From positions 43,242 through 107,241 of the forward strand of contig DATDGX010000211.1 in NCBI GenBank assembly GCA_036521875.1: a stretch of 64,000 nt of DNA. The letters run 5' to 3'. The notes under the pieces are model-generated. The model had not been told where the DNA came from and did no database searches. It saw only the letters and a program-made list of their open reading frames with translations. The position numbers were made by a program, and so were the translations under genes. Position 1 is the stretch's first letter. Every line of letters begins with the position of its first letter. The stretch is from DATDGX01 sp036521875. Its GTDB lineage: Bacteria > Desulfobacterota > Binatia > Binatales > Binataceae. Below are positions 31,741 to 39,776 of this stretch, one piece after another.

Positions 31741-32241
31741 ATGGCTGAATTACCTGTAATCAACCGGCTGCGCAAAGAGATGGATGTGCTGAAACGCGAG
31801 CTCACCGTCGACCTGCCCAAAGAGCTCGAGCGGGCGCGCGCCCATGGCGACCTTTCCGAGAACGCGGAGTGGGCGATGGCCAAGCAGCGCCAGGAATTTC
31901 TGCGCGCCCGGGTCGCCAATCTCGAGACCCGGATCGCCGAGCTCTCCATGATCAACCTGGATTCGATACCGCGCGACACGGTCGGACTCGGCAGCCGCGT
32001 GGTGCTCGAGGATCTCGACGAAGGCGGCGCGCGCGAATTCGAGATCGTGGTGCCGGAGGAAGTCGACGGCGCGCAGAACCGGATTTCACTGTCCTCACCG
32101 CTCGGCCACGCGCTGATCGGCAAGACCGAGAAGGACGATATCGAGGTCGTCACGCCCAAGGGCAAGCGTTCCTACCTGGTGACCAAGCTGGTGACGATTC
32201 ATGCGCTGCTGCTCGCCGAGAGCGGCAATTCGAACTCCTGA
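31741..32241 (+). CDS. greA: Transcription elongation factor GreA
   Basis: GreA rescues backtracked RNA polymerase by stimulating transcript cleavage. The 166-residue protein has the N-terminal coiled coil (about 1-75) whose tip reads Ala-His-Gly-Asp-Leu-Ser-Glu-Asn-Ala-Glu-Trp, carrying the conserved acidic residues that reach into the secondary channel. The C-terminal FKBP-like domain includes Ile-Ser-Leu-Ser-Ser-Pro-Leu-Gly-His-Ala-Leu-Ile-Gly. Start is ATG 31741; TTG 31735 two codons earlier is possible. A hairpin with eight-base arms (32247-32254/32264-32271) follows but lacks a T-run. Confidence 0.95.
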   Translation: MAELPVINRLRKEMDVLKRELTVDLPKELERARAHGDLSENAEWAMAKQRQEFLRARVANLETRIAELSMINLDSIPRDTVGLGSRVVLEDLDEGGAREFEIVVPEEVDGAQNRISLSSPLGHALIGKTEKDDIEVVTPKGKRSYLVTKLVTIHALLLAESGNSNS

Positions 32242-32285
32242 CGTCAAATGACGGGGTCTCTCGCCGTCATTCTGATCTCGATCTG

Positions 32286-33095
32286 ATGACGCCGCGATCA
32301 AAATCACGGCCCCGCAGAGCAGTCGCGGCAACGCTGGAAGCGCAGCCCTTTCCGATTCTCGAATACGATCCGGCGCCGCGAGCGATCATCGAGCCGCGCC
32401 GCGTCCACAAGCCGATCGATGCGCCCAGGCATTGCGTGTTGTGCTTTTTCCAGGACGTGATCGACGATCTGGTCCACAACGGCGGCGCCCGCCAGATTCA
32501 CGCGGCGACCTGGGAGATCGGCCAGCTACCGATTTACGAACTCGACTTCAACGGCCGGCGGCTGGCGGTGGTTCATCCGCGCGTGGGCGCGCCGATGTCA
32601 GCGGCGATGCTGGAACTGATGATCGCGCTCGGCTCGCGCAAATTCATCGCATGCGGAGGAGCGGGCGTGCTCGATTCGAAGATCGCGGTGGGTCATATCG
32701 TGGTGCCGAACGCGGCGGTCCGCGACGAGGGGACTTCGTATCACTACTTGCCGCGGTCGCGGGAAGTGGCGCCGCATCCGCGCGCCCTGGCCGCGATCGA
32801 GAGAACCCTCAAGCGCAACGGCGTCGACTACGTCGTCGCGAAGACGTGGACCACCGACGCGATCTATCGGGAAACGCGGGCCCGGATGATCGCGCGCAAG
32901 CGCGAAGGCTGCCTGACGGTCGAGATGGAAGCGGCCGCATTCTTCGCGGTCGCCAGGTTCCGGCGCGTCCAGTTCGGGCAGATTCTTTACGCTGGCGACG
33001 ATCTGAGTGGCAAGTGGGATCATCGCGGCTGGAACCGCCATCAGGTCCGCGAGCGCCTGTTCACGCTGGCCGCGGAGGCCTGCCTCTCTATGTGA
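32286..33095 (+). CDS. Nucleoside phosphorylase-like protein
   Basis: A 269-residue PNP/UDP-family protein. The fold is suggested by Leu-Ala-Val-Val-His-Pro-Arg-Val-Gly-Ala-Pro, Phe-Ile-Ala-Cys-Gly-Gly-Ala-Gly, Gly-His-Ile-Val-Val-Pro-Asn-Ala-Ala-Val-Arg-Asp-Glu-Gly-Thr-Ser, and Val-Glu-Met-Glu-Ala-Ala-Ala-Phe-Phe near residue 214, the motif that contacts ribose and base. Members cleave nucleosides with phosphate; substrate preference cannot be read. The first ~40 residues are basic and outside the fold. It follows greA in the same direction with a 44-base gap containing a hairpin. Confidence 0.82.
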   Translation: MTPRSKSRPRRAVAATLEAQPFPILEYDPAPRAIIEPRRVHKPIDAPRHCVLCFFQDVIDDLVHNGGARQIHAATWEIGQLPIYELDFNGRRLAVVHPRVGAPMSAAMLELMIALGSRKFIACGGAGVLDSKIAVGHIVVPNAAVRDEGTSYHYLPRSREVAPHPRALAAIERTLKRNGVDYVVAKTWTTDAIYRETRARMIARKREGCLTVEMEAAAFFAVARFRRVQFGQILYAGDDLSGKWDHRGWNRHQVRERLFTLAAEACLSM

Positions 33096-33211
33096 AGGAC
33101 TCCGCGCGGGTGCGCCAGCGCCATTCTCGAACAGACCGTCGATCAGGCCAGCACTGTAGCAACAGAGCGTCTCTCCCGGTCAGGCGCGATGCGGCGAGAC
33201 GCGATCAGTGA

Positions 33212-34996
33212 TTATTCGCGGTACATCGATTCGATCTGATCCTTGCAGTGCTCCTGCACCACCTTGCGCCGCATCTTGAGCGACGGCGTCAGCTCGCCTG
33301 CCTCCTGTGTCCACGGCCGCGGCAGCAGCGTGAACTCCGCGATTTTCTCGACGTCGGAAAGCGGCTTGTTGAACTCGTGAATCCGATCCTGAAATAGCTG
33401 CTTCACGGCCGGCGCTTTTACGATCTCCTCGGGAGCTTGGGCAGCGAGCTGGTTCTGCTTGAGGAAGTCGGCCAGGTTCTCGAGGTTCGGCACGATCAGC
33501 GCCGCGAGATGCTTGCGCCGGTCGCCGATCACGCACACCTGCGAGATGTACGAGTCGGTCGCCAGGCGCGTCTCCAGGTTGGCGGGCGAGATATTCTTGC
33601 CGCCGGACAGGACGATGATTTCCTTCTTGCGGTCGGTGATCTTGATGTAGCCCTCCGCGTCGATTTGCGCGATGTCGCCGGTGTGGAGCCATCCGTCGGG
33701 GTCGATCGTCGCGCGCGTTTCGTCCTCGCGATGGTAGTAGCCCTTCATCACGGTCGGCCCGCGCACCAGCAACTCGCCATCCGCCGCGGTCTTGGTCTCG
33801 ACGTGTGGCAGCGGCCGCCCCACCGTGCCGATTCGGTTCATGCCATGCAGGTTCACTGAGACGATCGGCGAGGTTTCGGTGAGTCCATAACCCTCGACGA
33901 TCGGTATTTCCGCCGCCGCGAGCATCCGATTGATCTCGACCGGCAGCGGCGCGCCACCGGAAATCATGTAGCGCACGCGCCCGCCGAAAATGTCGACGAT
34001 TCGCTTGAACACCAGCTTCCGATAGAGCGGCATCATGAGCGCGAGATGCGGCGGCAGCGGACGTCCGCGATGACGGTACTCGGCGGCCTTCGCGCCCGTC
34101 GCTATCGCGGCATTGAAGATCGCGCGCCGAATTGCGGGACTGCTCTCGACGCCTTTTTTCACGCGGCCATAGATCACTTCGAGCAGGCGCGGCACCGTGA
34201 GCACGATGGTGGGGCGAATTTCCTGCAGGTTCGCCGCGATCTGCGTCAGCCCCTCGGCGTATGCGATCGTCCCGCCGCCCATCATCACAGTGTAATAGCC
34301 CGCGGTGCGCTCGAAGGAATGCGCGACCGGCAGGAACGACAGTATCGAGTCGGTCTCGTTGAGCCCCAGGACTTTTAGCGCGTCCTCGCAGTTGGCGAGC
34401 AGGTTGCCATGCGTGAGCATCACGCCTTTGGACGGCCCGGTGGTCCCCGAGGTGTAGATGATAGTGGCGAGGTCGTCGCGCGACCCTTCGGTGATGCCCG
34501 CCGCCAAGTCGCCGCTCGCGGAAGCAAGCGTCATCACCGGCGGCGACCCATTCGAAGCGCCCTGCGGTTCGGCTCCGTAATGCACCGCGATGACGCCGCC
34601 CACTTCGGGGATCGAACCTGCCATCCCGAGAATTTTCTTCACCATCTCGGGGCCGTTGGCGGCCACGATTCGCGCGCCCGAGTCGCTGAGCACGTGGCGG
34701 GTCTCCTCGATGTTGCTGGTGGTGTAGAGCGGAACCGTCGTCGCGCCGAGGCCGAGCACGGCCTGATCGACGATCACCCATTGCGGAGAATTGTCGGAGA
34801 GAATTGCGACCCGGTCGCCCGGTTTGATACCGAGCCGGATGAGGCCGGCGCGAAGGCGCCCCGCGGCCTCGGAGATGGCGGTCCAGGAGTGGTCATGCCA
34901 GACCTTGTCGCGCTTGTCGCGGAGAAATACCCGGGCGCCGTGATGCTGCGCCGTGCGATCGAAGACTTGCGCCATGGAGGCGGCTCGTTCCGGCAT
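33212..34996 (-). CDS. Long-chain acyl-CoA synthetase (AMP-forming)
   Basis: A 594-residue adenylate-forming enzyme of the FadD15/FAA1 type. The P-loop-like motif is Ile-Ile-Tyr-Thr-Ser-Gly-Thr-Thr-Gly-Pro-Ser-Lys-Gly (about 185-197). Further motifs are Gly-Tyr-Gly-Leu-Thr-Glu-Thr-Ser, Gly-Trp-Leu-His-Thr-Gly-Asp, and Asp-Arg-Lys-Lys-Glu-Ile-Ile-Val-Leu-Ser-Gly-Gly-Lys-Asn-Ile with the hinge Asp. It activates long-chain fatty acids to acyl-CoA for degradation or lipid synthesis. The start could be Met 34996 or the Met seven codons later. It stands alone on the minus strand. Confidence 0.94.
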   Translation of the reverse strand: MPERAASMAQVFDRTAQHHGARVFLRDKRDKVWHDHSWTAISEAAGRLRAGLIRLGIKPGDRVAILSDNSPQWVIVDQAVLGLGATTVPLYTTSNIEETRHVLSDSGARIVAANGPEMVKKILGMAGSIPEVGGVIAVHYGAEPQGASNGSPPVMTLASASGDLAAGITEGSRDDLATIIYTSGTTGPSKGVMLTHGNLLANCEDALKVLGLNETDSILSFLPVAHSFERTAGYYTVMMGGGTIAYAEGLTQIAANLQEIRPTIVLTVPRLLEVIYGRVKKGVESSPAIRRAIFNAAIATGAKAAEYRHRGRPLPPHLALMMPLYRKLVFKRIVDIFGGRVRYMISGGAPLPVEINRMLAAAEIPIVEGYGLTETSPIVSVNLHGMNRIGTVGRPLPHVETKTAADGELLVRGPTVMKGYYHREDETRATIDPDGWLHTGDIAQIDAEGYIKITDRKKEIIVLSGGKNISPANLETRLATDSYISQVCVIGDRRKHLAALIVPNLENLADFLKQNQLAAQAPEEIVKAPAVKQLFQDRIHEFNKPLSDVEKIAEFTLLPRPWTQEAGELTPSLKMRRKVVQEHCKDQIESMYRE

Positions 34997-35186
34997 ACGC
35001 GAATCTCCTGCTGGGACCAGAAGCGACTTTTAACCGAAAGGGCGGTCGACGCCAAACGCAATCGCGCCGATGCTCCGCGCCACGCCAGTCCTGCAAAGGA
35101 CAATGAGTGCGGTTGAGTAGAGATTGACGCTCGGTTAAGTTCCGCGAGTCGTATCTCCGCGAAATTCAAGCCCGAGAGGACGAAAA

Positions 35187-35567
35187 ATGTCGTCGAGTTT
35201 CAACACCATTGCGCCGGTATTCCTGGTCGAGGACGTGCGGCTGGCAGCGGAGCATTACCGCGACAAGCTGGGCTTCGAGCCTGGCAGCTACTTTGGCGAA
35301 CCGCCGGAGTTCACCATCGTCAGCCGCGACGGCGTGAAGATCGCGTTCAGCCGCGCGTGCAATGGGCGCGGCGGTTCCAATCGCGACTACAAGGAAGAGG
35401 CAATCGACGCGTACATCTGGGTCGGCGACGTCGAGGCTCTTCACCAGGAGTTCACGGCCAGCGGCGCCCGCGTTCTGGGGCCGCCGGTGTCGAGAGACTA
35501 CGGGACCAGGGAGATCGAGGTGCGCGACCTCGACGGCTACGTCATCTGCTTCGGCCAGTTGATCTGA
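35187..35567 (+). CDS. VOC-family (glyoxalase superfamily) protein
   Basis: A 126-residue glyoxalase-fold protein. Ile-Ala-Pro-Val-Phe-Leu-Val-Glu-Asp-Val opens the first module, followed by Ala-Ala-Glu-His-Tyr-Arg-Asp-Lys-Leu-Gly-Phe-Glu. The second module ends Glu-Ile-Glu-Val-Arg-Asp-Leu-Asp-Gly-Tyr-Val-Ile-Cys-Phe-Gly-Gln, which is a typical end for this family, and the Glu in it is a usual metal ligand. The reaction is unknown. It is divergent from the acyl-CoA synthetase gene and convergent with the phosphoesterase gene. Confidence 0.82.
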   Translation: MSSSFNTIAPVFLVEDVRLAAEHYRDKLGFEPGSYFGEPPEFTIVSRDGVKIAFSRACNGRGGSNRDYKEEAIDAYIWVGDVEALHQEFTASGARVLGPPVSRDYGTREIEVRDLDGYVICFGQLI

Positions 35568-35611
35568 CGCCGAGTTGCGCCGAGTGTCGATTGGTTCTAT
35601 GAAGGGCGGTT

Positions 35612-36382
35612 CTATGAAGGCGGCGGTTGAACGACGACCAGGCGCTCGATCGTGACTGCCTCGCCAGGGACGCAATTGACCAGCGCGACCCATCCGGAAT
35701 TCTCACTCGCGTAAAGGGGCGCCGGCGTCCCGCAGTAGAACGCGCGCGTCGAGCCCTGCGATACGTCGCTGAAGACGTGGATGTGGCCGAGCGCAATGTA
35801 GTCGTAGCCGCTCGCCTCGATCTCGCCCGGTGTAATCGGCGAGGAGCGCTCGGCGTCGCCTGGCTCCATGAACATCCCGTGCGCCAGCCCGATATTCCAC
35901 ACGCCCGGCGCACGCTCGGGCACTCCGGAGAGCGGCCGGTAGTCGGGCGAATGCTCGACCATCGCGCGACCCCAGAGGCGCGTCGCGAGCGCGGGGAAGT
36001 CGATGGCGCGGCCCTCGGGTTCGAGAATCAGATGCAGGTTGGCCGGCAACGCGCCCGGCGCCAGCGCCGCATAGATTGATCGCTCGTCATGCGCGTCGTG
36101 ATTTCCGGGAATCATCACCACCGGCATCCGCGCCTTCGCGATCGTCCCAAAGGCAAAGGCGAGTCCCTCTTCGGTGACGCGGCTCGAATCGAACAGGTCG
36201 CCCACGATCAGCAGCAGGTCGGCCTGCCGTTCATTCGCGAGGTCGATGACCGATGTGAACGCGCCGCGGACTTTGTCGCGCAGGCGCCCGCCCGCCGCGC
36301 TGGTGCCGAAAGTGTCGGTCTCGAGATGAACGTCGGAGGTATGTACGAAACGAAGCGATCTATGAGGCTGCGGATGAGTCAA
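35612..36382 (-). CDS. Calcineurin-like metallophosphoesterase, SbcD/Mre11-type
   Basis: A 256-residue phosphoesterase of the DNA repair exonuclease branch. The di-metal motifs are complete: Thr-Ser-Asp-Val-His-Leu, Ile-Val-Gly-Asp-Leu-Phe-Asp, Ile-Pro-Gly-Asn-His-Asp, Gly-Leu-Ala-His-Gly, and Leu-Gly-His-Ile-His. It is shorter than full SbcD because the C-terminal capping domain is minimal. An SbcC-like ATPase is not encoded next to it, so it may act alone or with a partner elsewhere. It likely hydrolyses DNA ends, but other phosphodiesters cannot be excluded. Confidence 0.84.
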   Translation of the reverse strand: MTHPQPHRSLRFVHTSDVHLETDTFGTSAAGGRLRDKVRGAFTSVIDLANERQADLLLIVGDLFDSSRVTEEGLAFAFGTIAKARMPVVMIPGNHDAHDERSIYAALAPGALPANLHLILEPEGRAIDFPALATRLWGRAMVEHSPDYRPLSGVPERAPGVWNIGLAHGMFMEPGDAERSSPITPGEIEASGYDYIALGHIHVFSDVSQGSTRAFYCGTPAPLYASENSGWVALVNCVPGEAVTIERLVVVQPPPS

Positions 36383-36570
36383 GAGTTCGCTCCTGAGCGC
36401 GGCAGTGGGCGCCGTCGCTCGGTTTCAGTCACGCAGCACATGCTATACACTTTGAAAATACTAAACTTTTGCGTCCCATACCATCGCTTCGCGCATAACA
36501 TCGCACGTGGCGATTGAATTGAATTGACCGAGCGGGGCGCGTTGGAACATTTCGGCAGGGAGTTTCGCAC

Positions 36571-37584
36571 TTGATCGTTGTAATGAAAGCGCACGCCACC
36601 GAGGACGAAATCCAGAACGTGGTGCGCATGGTCGAAGGACTCGATTACCGCGCGCATGTCATCCGCGGGATTGAGCGCACCGTGGTCGCATGCGTGGGCG
36701 AAGAGCGTGAGCATCAGCTCGGCCATCTCGAGTCGGTCGGCGGCGTCGAACGCGTGATGCCGGTGGTGCAGCCGTTCAAGCTGGCGTCGCGCGAAGTCCG
36801 CCCCGAGGGATCGCTGATCAAGGTCGGCGGCGCGGAGATCGGCGGCAAGCGGCTTGCGGTGATCGCGGGGCCATGCGCGATCGAAAGCGAGGAGCAGATC
36901 GAGGCGGCGGCCGACGCGGTCAAGCGATCGGGCGCGCATCTGCTGCGCGGCGGAGCGTTCAAGCCGCGCACCTCGCCATATTCCTTCCAGGGGTTGGAGG
37001 ACGAGGGACTGCGGCTGCTCGAGCACGCGGGGCGCAGGGTCGGTATCCCGGTGGTGACCGAAATAATGGATCCGCACGACATCGAGCTGGTCGCCGCGCA
37101 CGCGGATATGTTGCAGGTCGGCGCGCGCAACGCGCAGAATTTTTCGCTGCTGCGCCGGCTGGGCCAGATCGACAAGCCGATCCTGCTCAAGCGCGGGATG
37201 TCGACCAAGATCGAAGAGTTCCTGATGGCCGCCGAGTACATCCTGAGCGAGGGCAATCCCAACGTGGTGCTCTGCGAGCGCGGGATTCGCACCTTCGAGA
37301 CTGCGACGCGCAACACGCTCGACTTGAACGCGGTGCCGCTGCTCAAGCAATGGACCCACCTGCCGGTGATCGTCGATCCGAGCCACGGCACTGGTATCTG
37401 GTCGCTGGTCGCTCCGATGGCGTTGGCGGCGGTCGCGGCAGGCGCCGATGGGCTCATCGTAGAGGTGCATCCGCATCCCGAGGTAGCGCGTTCGGACGGT
37501 CCGCAGCAGCTCAAGCCGTCGCGCTTCGCGGAGCTGATGGCGGCGCTGCGTCCGGTGGCGGAAGCCGTGGGCCGCTCGCTTTAG
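36571..37584 (+). CDS. aroF: 3-deoxy-7-phosphoheptulonate (DAHP) synthase
   Basis: Catalyses the first step of the shikimate pathway, joining phosphoenolpyruvate and erythrose 4-phosphate. The 337-residue protein is the type I-beta form: an N-terminal ferredoxin-like regulatory domain (about 1-70, starting Met-Ile-Val-Val-Met) followed by the KDO8P-synthase-like barrel with Ile-Ala-Gly-Pro-Cys-Ala-Ile-Glu-Ser, Gly-Gly-Ala-Phe-Lys-Pro-Arg-Thr-Ser-Pro-Tyr and the metal-binding Asp-Pro-Ser-His-Gly-Thr-Gly. Start is TTG 36571 with AGGGAG eight bases before. It is a single gene followed by a possible terminator. Confidence 0.94.
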   Translation: MIVVMKAHATEDEIQNVVRMVEGLDYRAHVIRGIERTVVACVGEEREHQLGHLESVGGVERVMPVVQPFKLASREVRPEGSLIKVGGAEIGGKRLAVIAGPCAIESEEQIEAAADAVKRSGAHLLRGGAFKPRTSPYSFQGLEDEGLRLLEHAGRRVGIPVVTEIMDPHDIELVAAHADMLQVGARNAQNFSLLRRLGQIDKPILLKRGMSTKIEEFLMAAEYILSEGNPNVVLCERGIRTFETATRNTLDLNAVPLLKQWTHLPVIVDPSHGTGIWSLVAPMALAAVAAGADGLIVEVHPHPEVARSDGPQQLKPSRFAELMAALRPVAEAVGRSL

Positions 37585-37640
37585 CGCGGCCCGCCGTTGG
37601 AGGCGTTTCATTTACCTAAAGTTCGCGTTCACCTACAACT

Positions 37641-37664
37641 CGCGCGCTTTTCGGCGCGCCTTTT
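37641..37664 (+). terminator. Possible terminator after the DAHP synthase gene
   Basis: GCGCGC arms separated by TTTTCG and followed by CTTTTGG. The stem is short but very GC-rich, and the T-run is modest. Confidence 0.45.
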
Positions 37665-37695
37665 GGTAAGTTCGATTTCATTTCGGTGAATTTTT

Positions 37696-38616
37696 TTGAA
37701 ACGCATCAAGCCTCCCGCACTCAGGCCTGGCGATACCGTCGGCGTGGTCGCTCCCGCCGCGACGGTGGAGCGCGAGCATCTGGAACGTGGCGTGAACGTG
37801 CTCGCCTCGATGGGTTTTCGGGTCAAGGTCTCCGAGCGTGCGCTGTCGCGCTCCGGCATTCTCGCCGGCGACGATCGCGAACGCGCCGCGGAGCTCCAGG
37901 CCTACTTCGCCGATCCGGAGGTGAAGGCGATTTTCGGCGCGCGCGGCGGCTACGGATGCGGCCGGTTGCTGCCGATGCTGGATTTCGCGGCGATCGCGCG
38001 CACCCCGAAGCCTTTCATCGGCTTCTCCGACGCCACCTTTTTGTTGACCGCGCTGGTCGATCGATGCGCAATGGTTTCGTTCCACGGCCCGATGGTCGCG
38101 ATGGATTTCGCGCACGGCCTTACCCCGCGATCTTTCGAGCACCTGCGCGGCCTGCTCGCGGGTGAGATTCGCGAGTTCGAGCTCGAGGGGCGCGAGGTGG
38201 TCCATCGGGGCGCCACCGCGGAGGGAGAAATCACCGGAGGATGCCTTTCGGTGGTGGTCGCGATGCTGGGGACTCCGTACGCGCCGGACTTCAGCGGCAA
38301 GATCCTGTTCCTCGAAGATACCGGCGAGAGGGCGTACCGGATCGATCGAATGTTCGTGCAGCTCAGGCAGGCGGGCGTGCTCGAACAAGTCGCAGGAATC
38401 GCGATCGGCGCGATTCGCCCGGTCGATGGCAGCGCCGACGAGCAGCGGCTGATCGCGCGATTCGTCGCGGAGCAGACCGAGGGCCTCGGCATCCCGGTGT
38501 TGTACGGAATCGAGGCCGGCCATGGGACCGAGAATCTGACTATTCCGTTCGGCGTGCGCGCGCGGATCGACGCGGGTGCGCGGCGGCTCAAAATTATCGA
38601 AGCGGCAGTGAGCTAG
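37696..38616 (+). CDS. ldcA: LD-carboxypeptidase (muramoyltetrapeptide carboxypeptidase)
   Basis: LdcA removes the terminal D-alanine from muropeptide tetrapeptides in the cytoplasm. The 306-residue S66-family protein shows the nucleophile Ser111 in Ile-Gly-Phe-Ser-Asp-Ala-Thr, Arg-Gly-Gly-Tyr-Gly upstream of it, Gly-Gly-Cys-Leu-Ser, and the Leu-Glu-Asp-Thr-Gly-Glu segment that supplies the Glu of the triad, with the His near the C-terminus in Gly-His-Gly-Thr-Glu-Asn. Translation seems to start at TTG 37696 within a T-run, without a strong ribosome site. It opens a three-gene unit with mpl, which makes a peptidoglycan-recycling role firm. Confidence 0.9.
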   Translation: MKRIKPPALRPGDTVGVVAPAATVEREHLERGVNVLASMGFRVKVSERALSRSGILAGDDRERAAELQAYFADPEVKAIFGARGGYGCGRLLPMLDFAAIARTPKPFIGFSDATFLLTALVDRCAMVSFHGPMVAMDFAHGLTPRSFEHLRGLLAGEIREFELEGREVVHRGATAEGEITGGCLSVVVAMLGTPYAPDFSGKILFLEDTGERAYRIDRMFVQLRQAGVLEQVAGIAIGAIRPVDGSADEQRLIARFVAEQTEGLGIPVLYGIEAGHGTENLTIPFGVRARIDAGARRLKIIEAAVS

Positions 38617-38645
38617 CGGCGGCTAGCTAGCGGAGGAAGACGGCG

Positions 38646-39776
38646 GTGGCGTGGCGCGAAGTCGAGCAGGCGTTCAACGACGCAGTCGAGCGCGGCGTAG
38701 TTCCCGGTGCGGCGGTTGTGGTGCGGCGCGGCGCGGACATCGCGTTCGAAGGCGCGTTTGGTTTTCGCTCGATTCTTCCGGAACGCACCCCGATGCGGCT
38801 CGAGACGGTCTTCGATCTCTCCTCGCTCACCAAGGCGCTGGCGACCACGGTCGCGGTGATGATGCTCGCGCGCGACGGCAAGCTGCGCCTGAACGATCGC
38901 GTCACGCGATTCTTCCCGAACTTCGGCGTGCACGCCAAGCACAGCGTGACCTTCCGCCATCTGCTGGCCCACTGCTCGGGGCTCGCCGCGTGGCGGCCGT
39001 TCTACGCCCGGATCGCCGAGATCGAGCGCAACGGGAAGGTGAATTTCATGGCGAGCCACGGCGCCAAGGAGTTCGTCTACGAGGACGTGCATCGCGAGAA
39101 GCCCGAATCGCCGCCCGGCACCAAAACAGTTTATTCCGATCTCAACTTTATCGTGCTCGGCGAGGCGATCGAGAGAGTCACCAGCGGTTCTCTCAACCGG
39201 TTCTGCCGCGACAAAATTTTCCGCCCGCTCGCGCTGCGCGCGACCGACTTCGTCGACATCTCGCTGGTGCGCTCGCGCCGGCTCGAGCCGGTAGCCGACA
39301 TGTTCGCGCCAACGGAGATATGCCCGTCGCGAAAACGGCTGCTGGTCGGCGAGGTCGACGACGAGAACGCGTTCGCGATGGGTGGGGTGGCGGGGCACGC
39401 CGGGCTGTTCGCGCCAGTCAGGGAAGTGGATCGGATCGCAAGTGAGCTGGTCGCATGTTACGCGGGGCGCTCCGACCTGGTGCCGCAGAAGATCGTCCGC
39501 GAGTTCTGGAAGCGAGACAAAAGCGTTGCCGACTCGACCTGGGCGCTGGGATGGGACACGCCTTCGCTGCAGGGTTCGAGCTCGGGCAAGCATTTTTCCG
39601 CGCATGCGGTAGGCCATCTCGGGTTCACCGGCACCTCGATATGGATCGAGCCCGAGCGCGAGATCGCGATCTCGTTGCTCACCAACCGCGTGCATCCGAA
39701 TCGTTCCAACCAGGGGATCCGCGAGTTCCGCCCGAAGATCCACGATCTGATCATGGAAGCGGTGGGCAGTGAGTGA
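38646..39776 (+). CDS. Serine hydrolase of the class C beta-lactamase/penicillin-binding fold
   Basis: A 376-residue protein with the SxxK catalytic motif Ser60-Leu-Thr-Lys63 near the N-terminus, a Tyr-Ser-Asp at the YxN position (about residue 163), and His-Leu-Gly in place of the KTG box. No signal peptide is visible, so it appears cytoplasmic, unlike true AmpC. Relatives act as esterases, D-aminopeptidases or D,D-peptidases. Translation starts at GTG 38646 after GGAGG. It sits between ldcA and mpl and overlaps mpl by eight bases, so it probably acts on cell-wall peptides or related amides; the exact reaction is inference. Confidence 0.82.
   Translation: MAWREVEQAFNDAVERGVVPGAAVVVRRGADIAFEGAFGFRSILPERTPMRLETVFDLSSLTKALATTVAVMMLARDGKLRLNDRVTRFFPNFGVHAKHSVTFRHLLAHCSGLAAWRPFYARIAEIERNGKVNFMASHGAKEFVYEDVHREKPESPPGTKTVYSDLNFIVLGEAIERVTSGSLNRFCRDKIFRPLALRATDFVDISLVRSRRLEPVADMFAPTEICPSRKRLLVGEVDDENAFAMGGVAGHAGLFAPVREVDRIASELVACYAGRSDLVPQKIVREFWKRDKSVADSTWALGWDTPSLQGSSSGKHFSAHAVGHLGFTGTSIWIEPEREIAISLLTNRVHPNRSNQGIREFRPKIHDLIMEAVGSE

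Noticed and set aside
36379..37611. Minus-strand frame opposite the DAHP synthase gene
   Set aside because: The DAHP synthase motifs on the plus strand are unambiguous.
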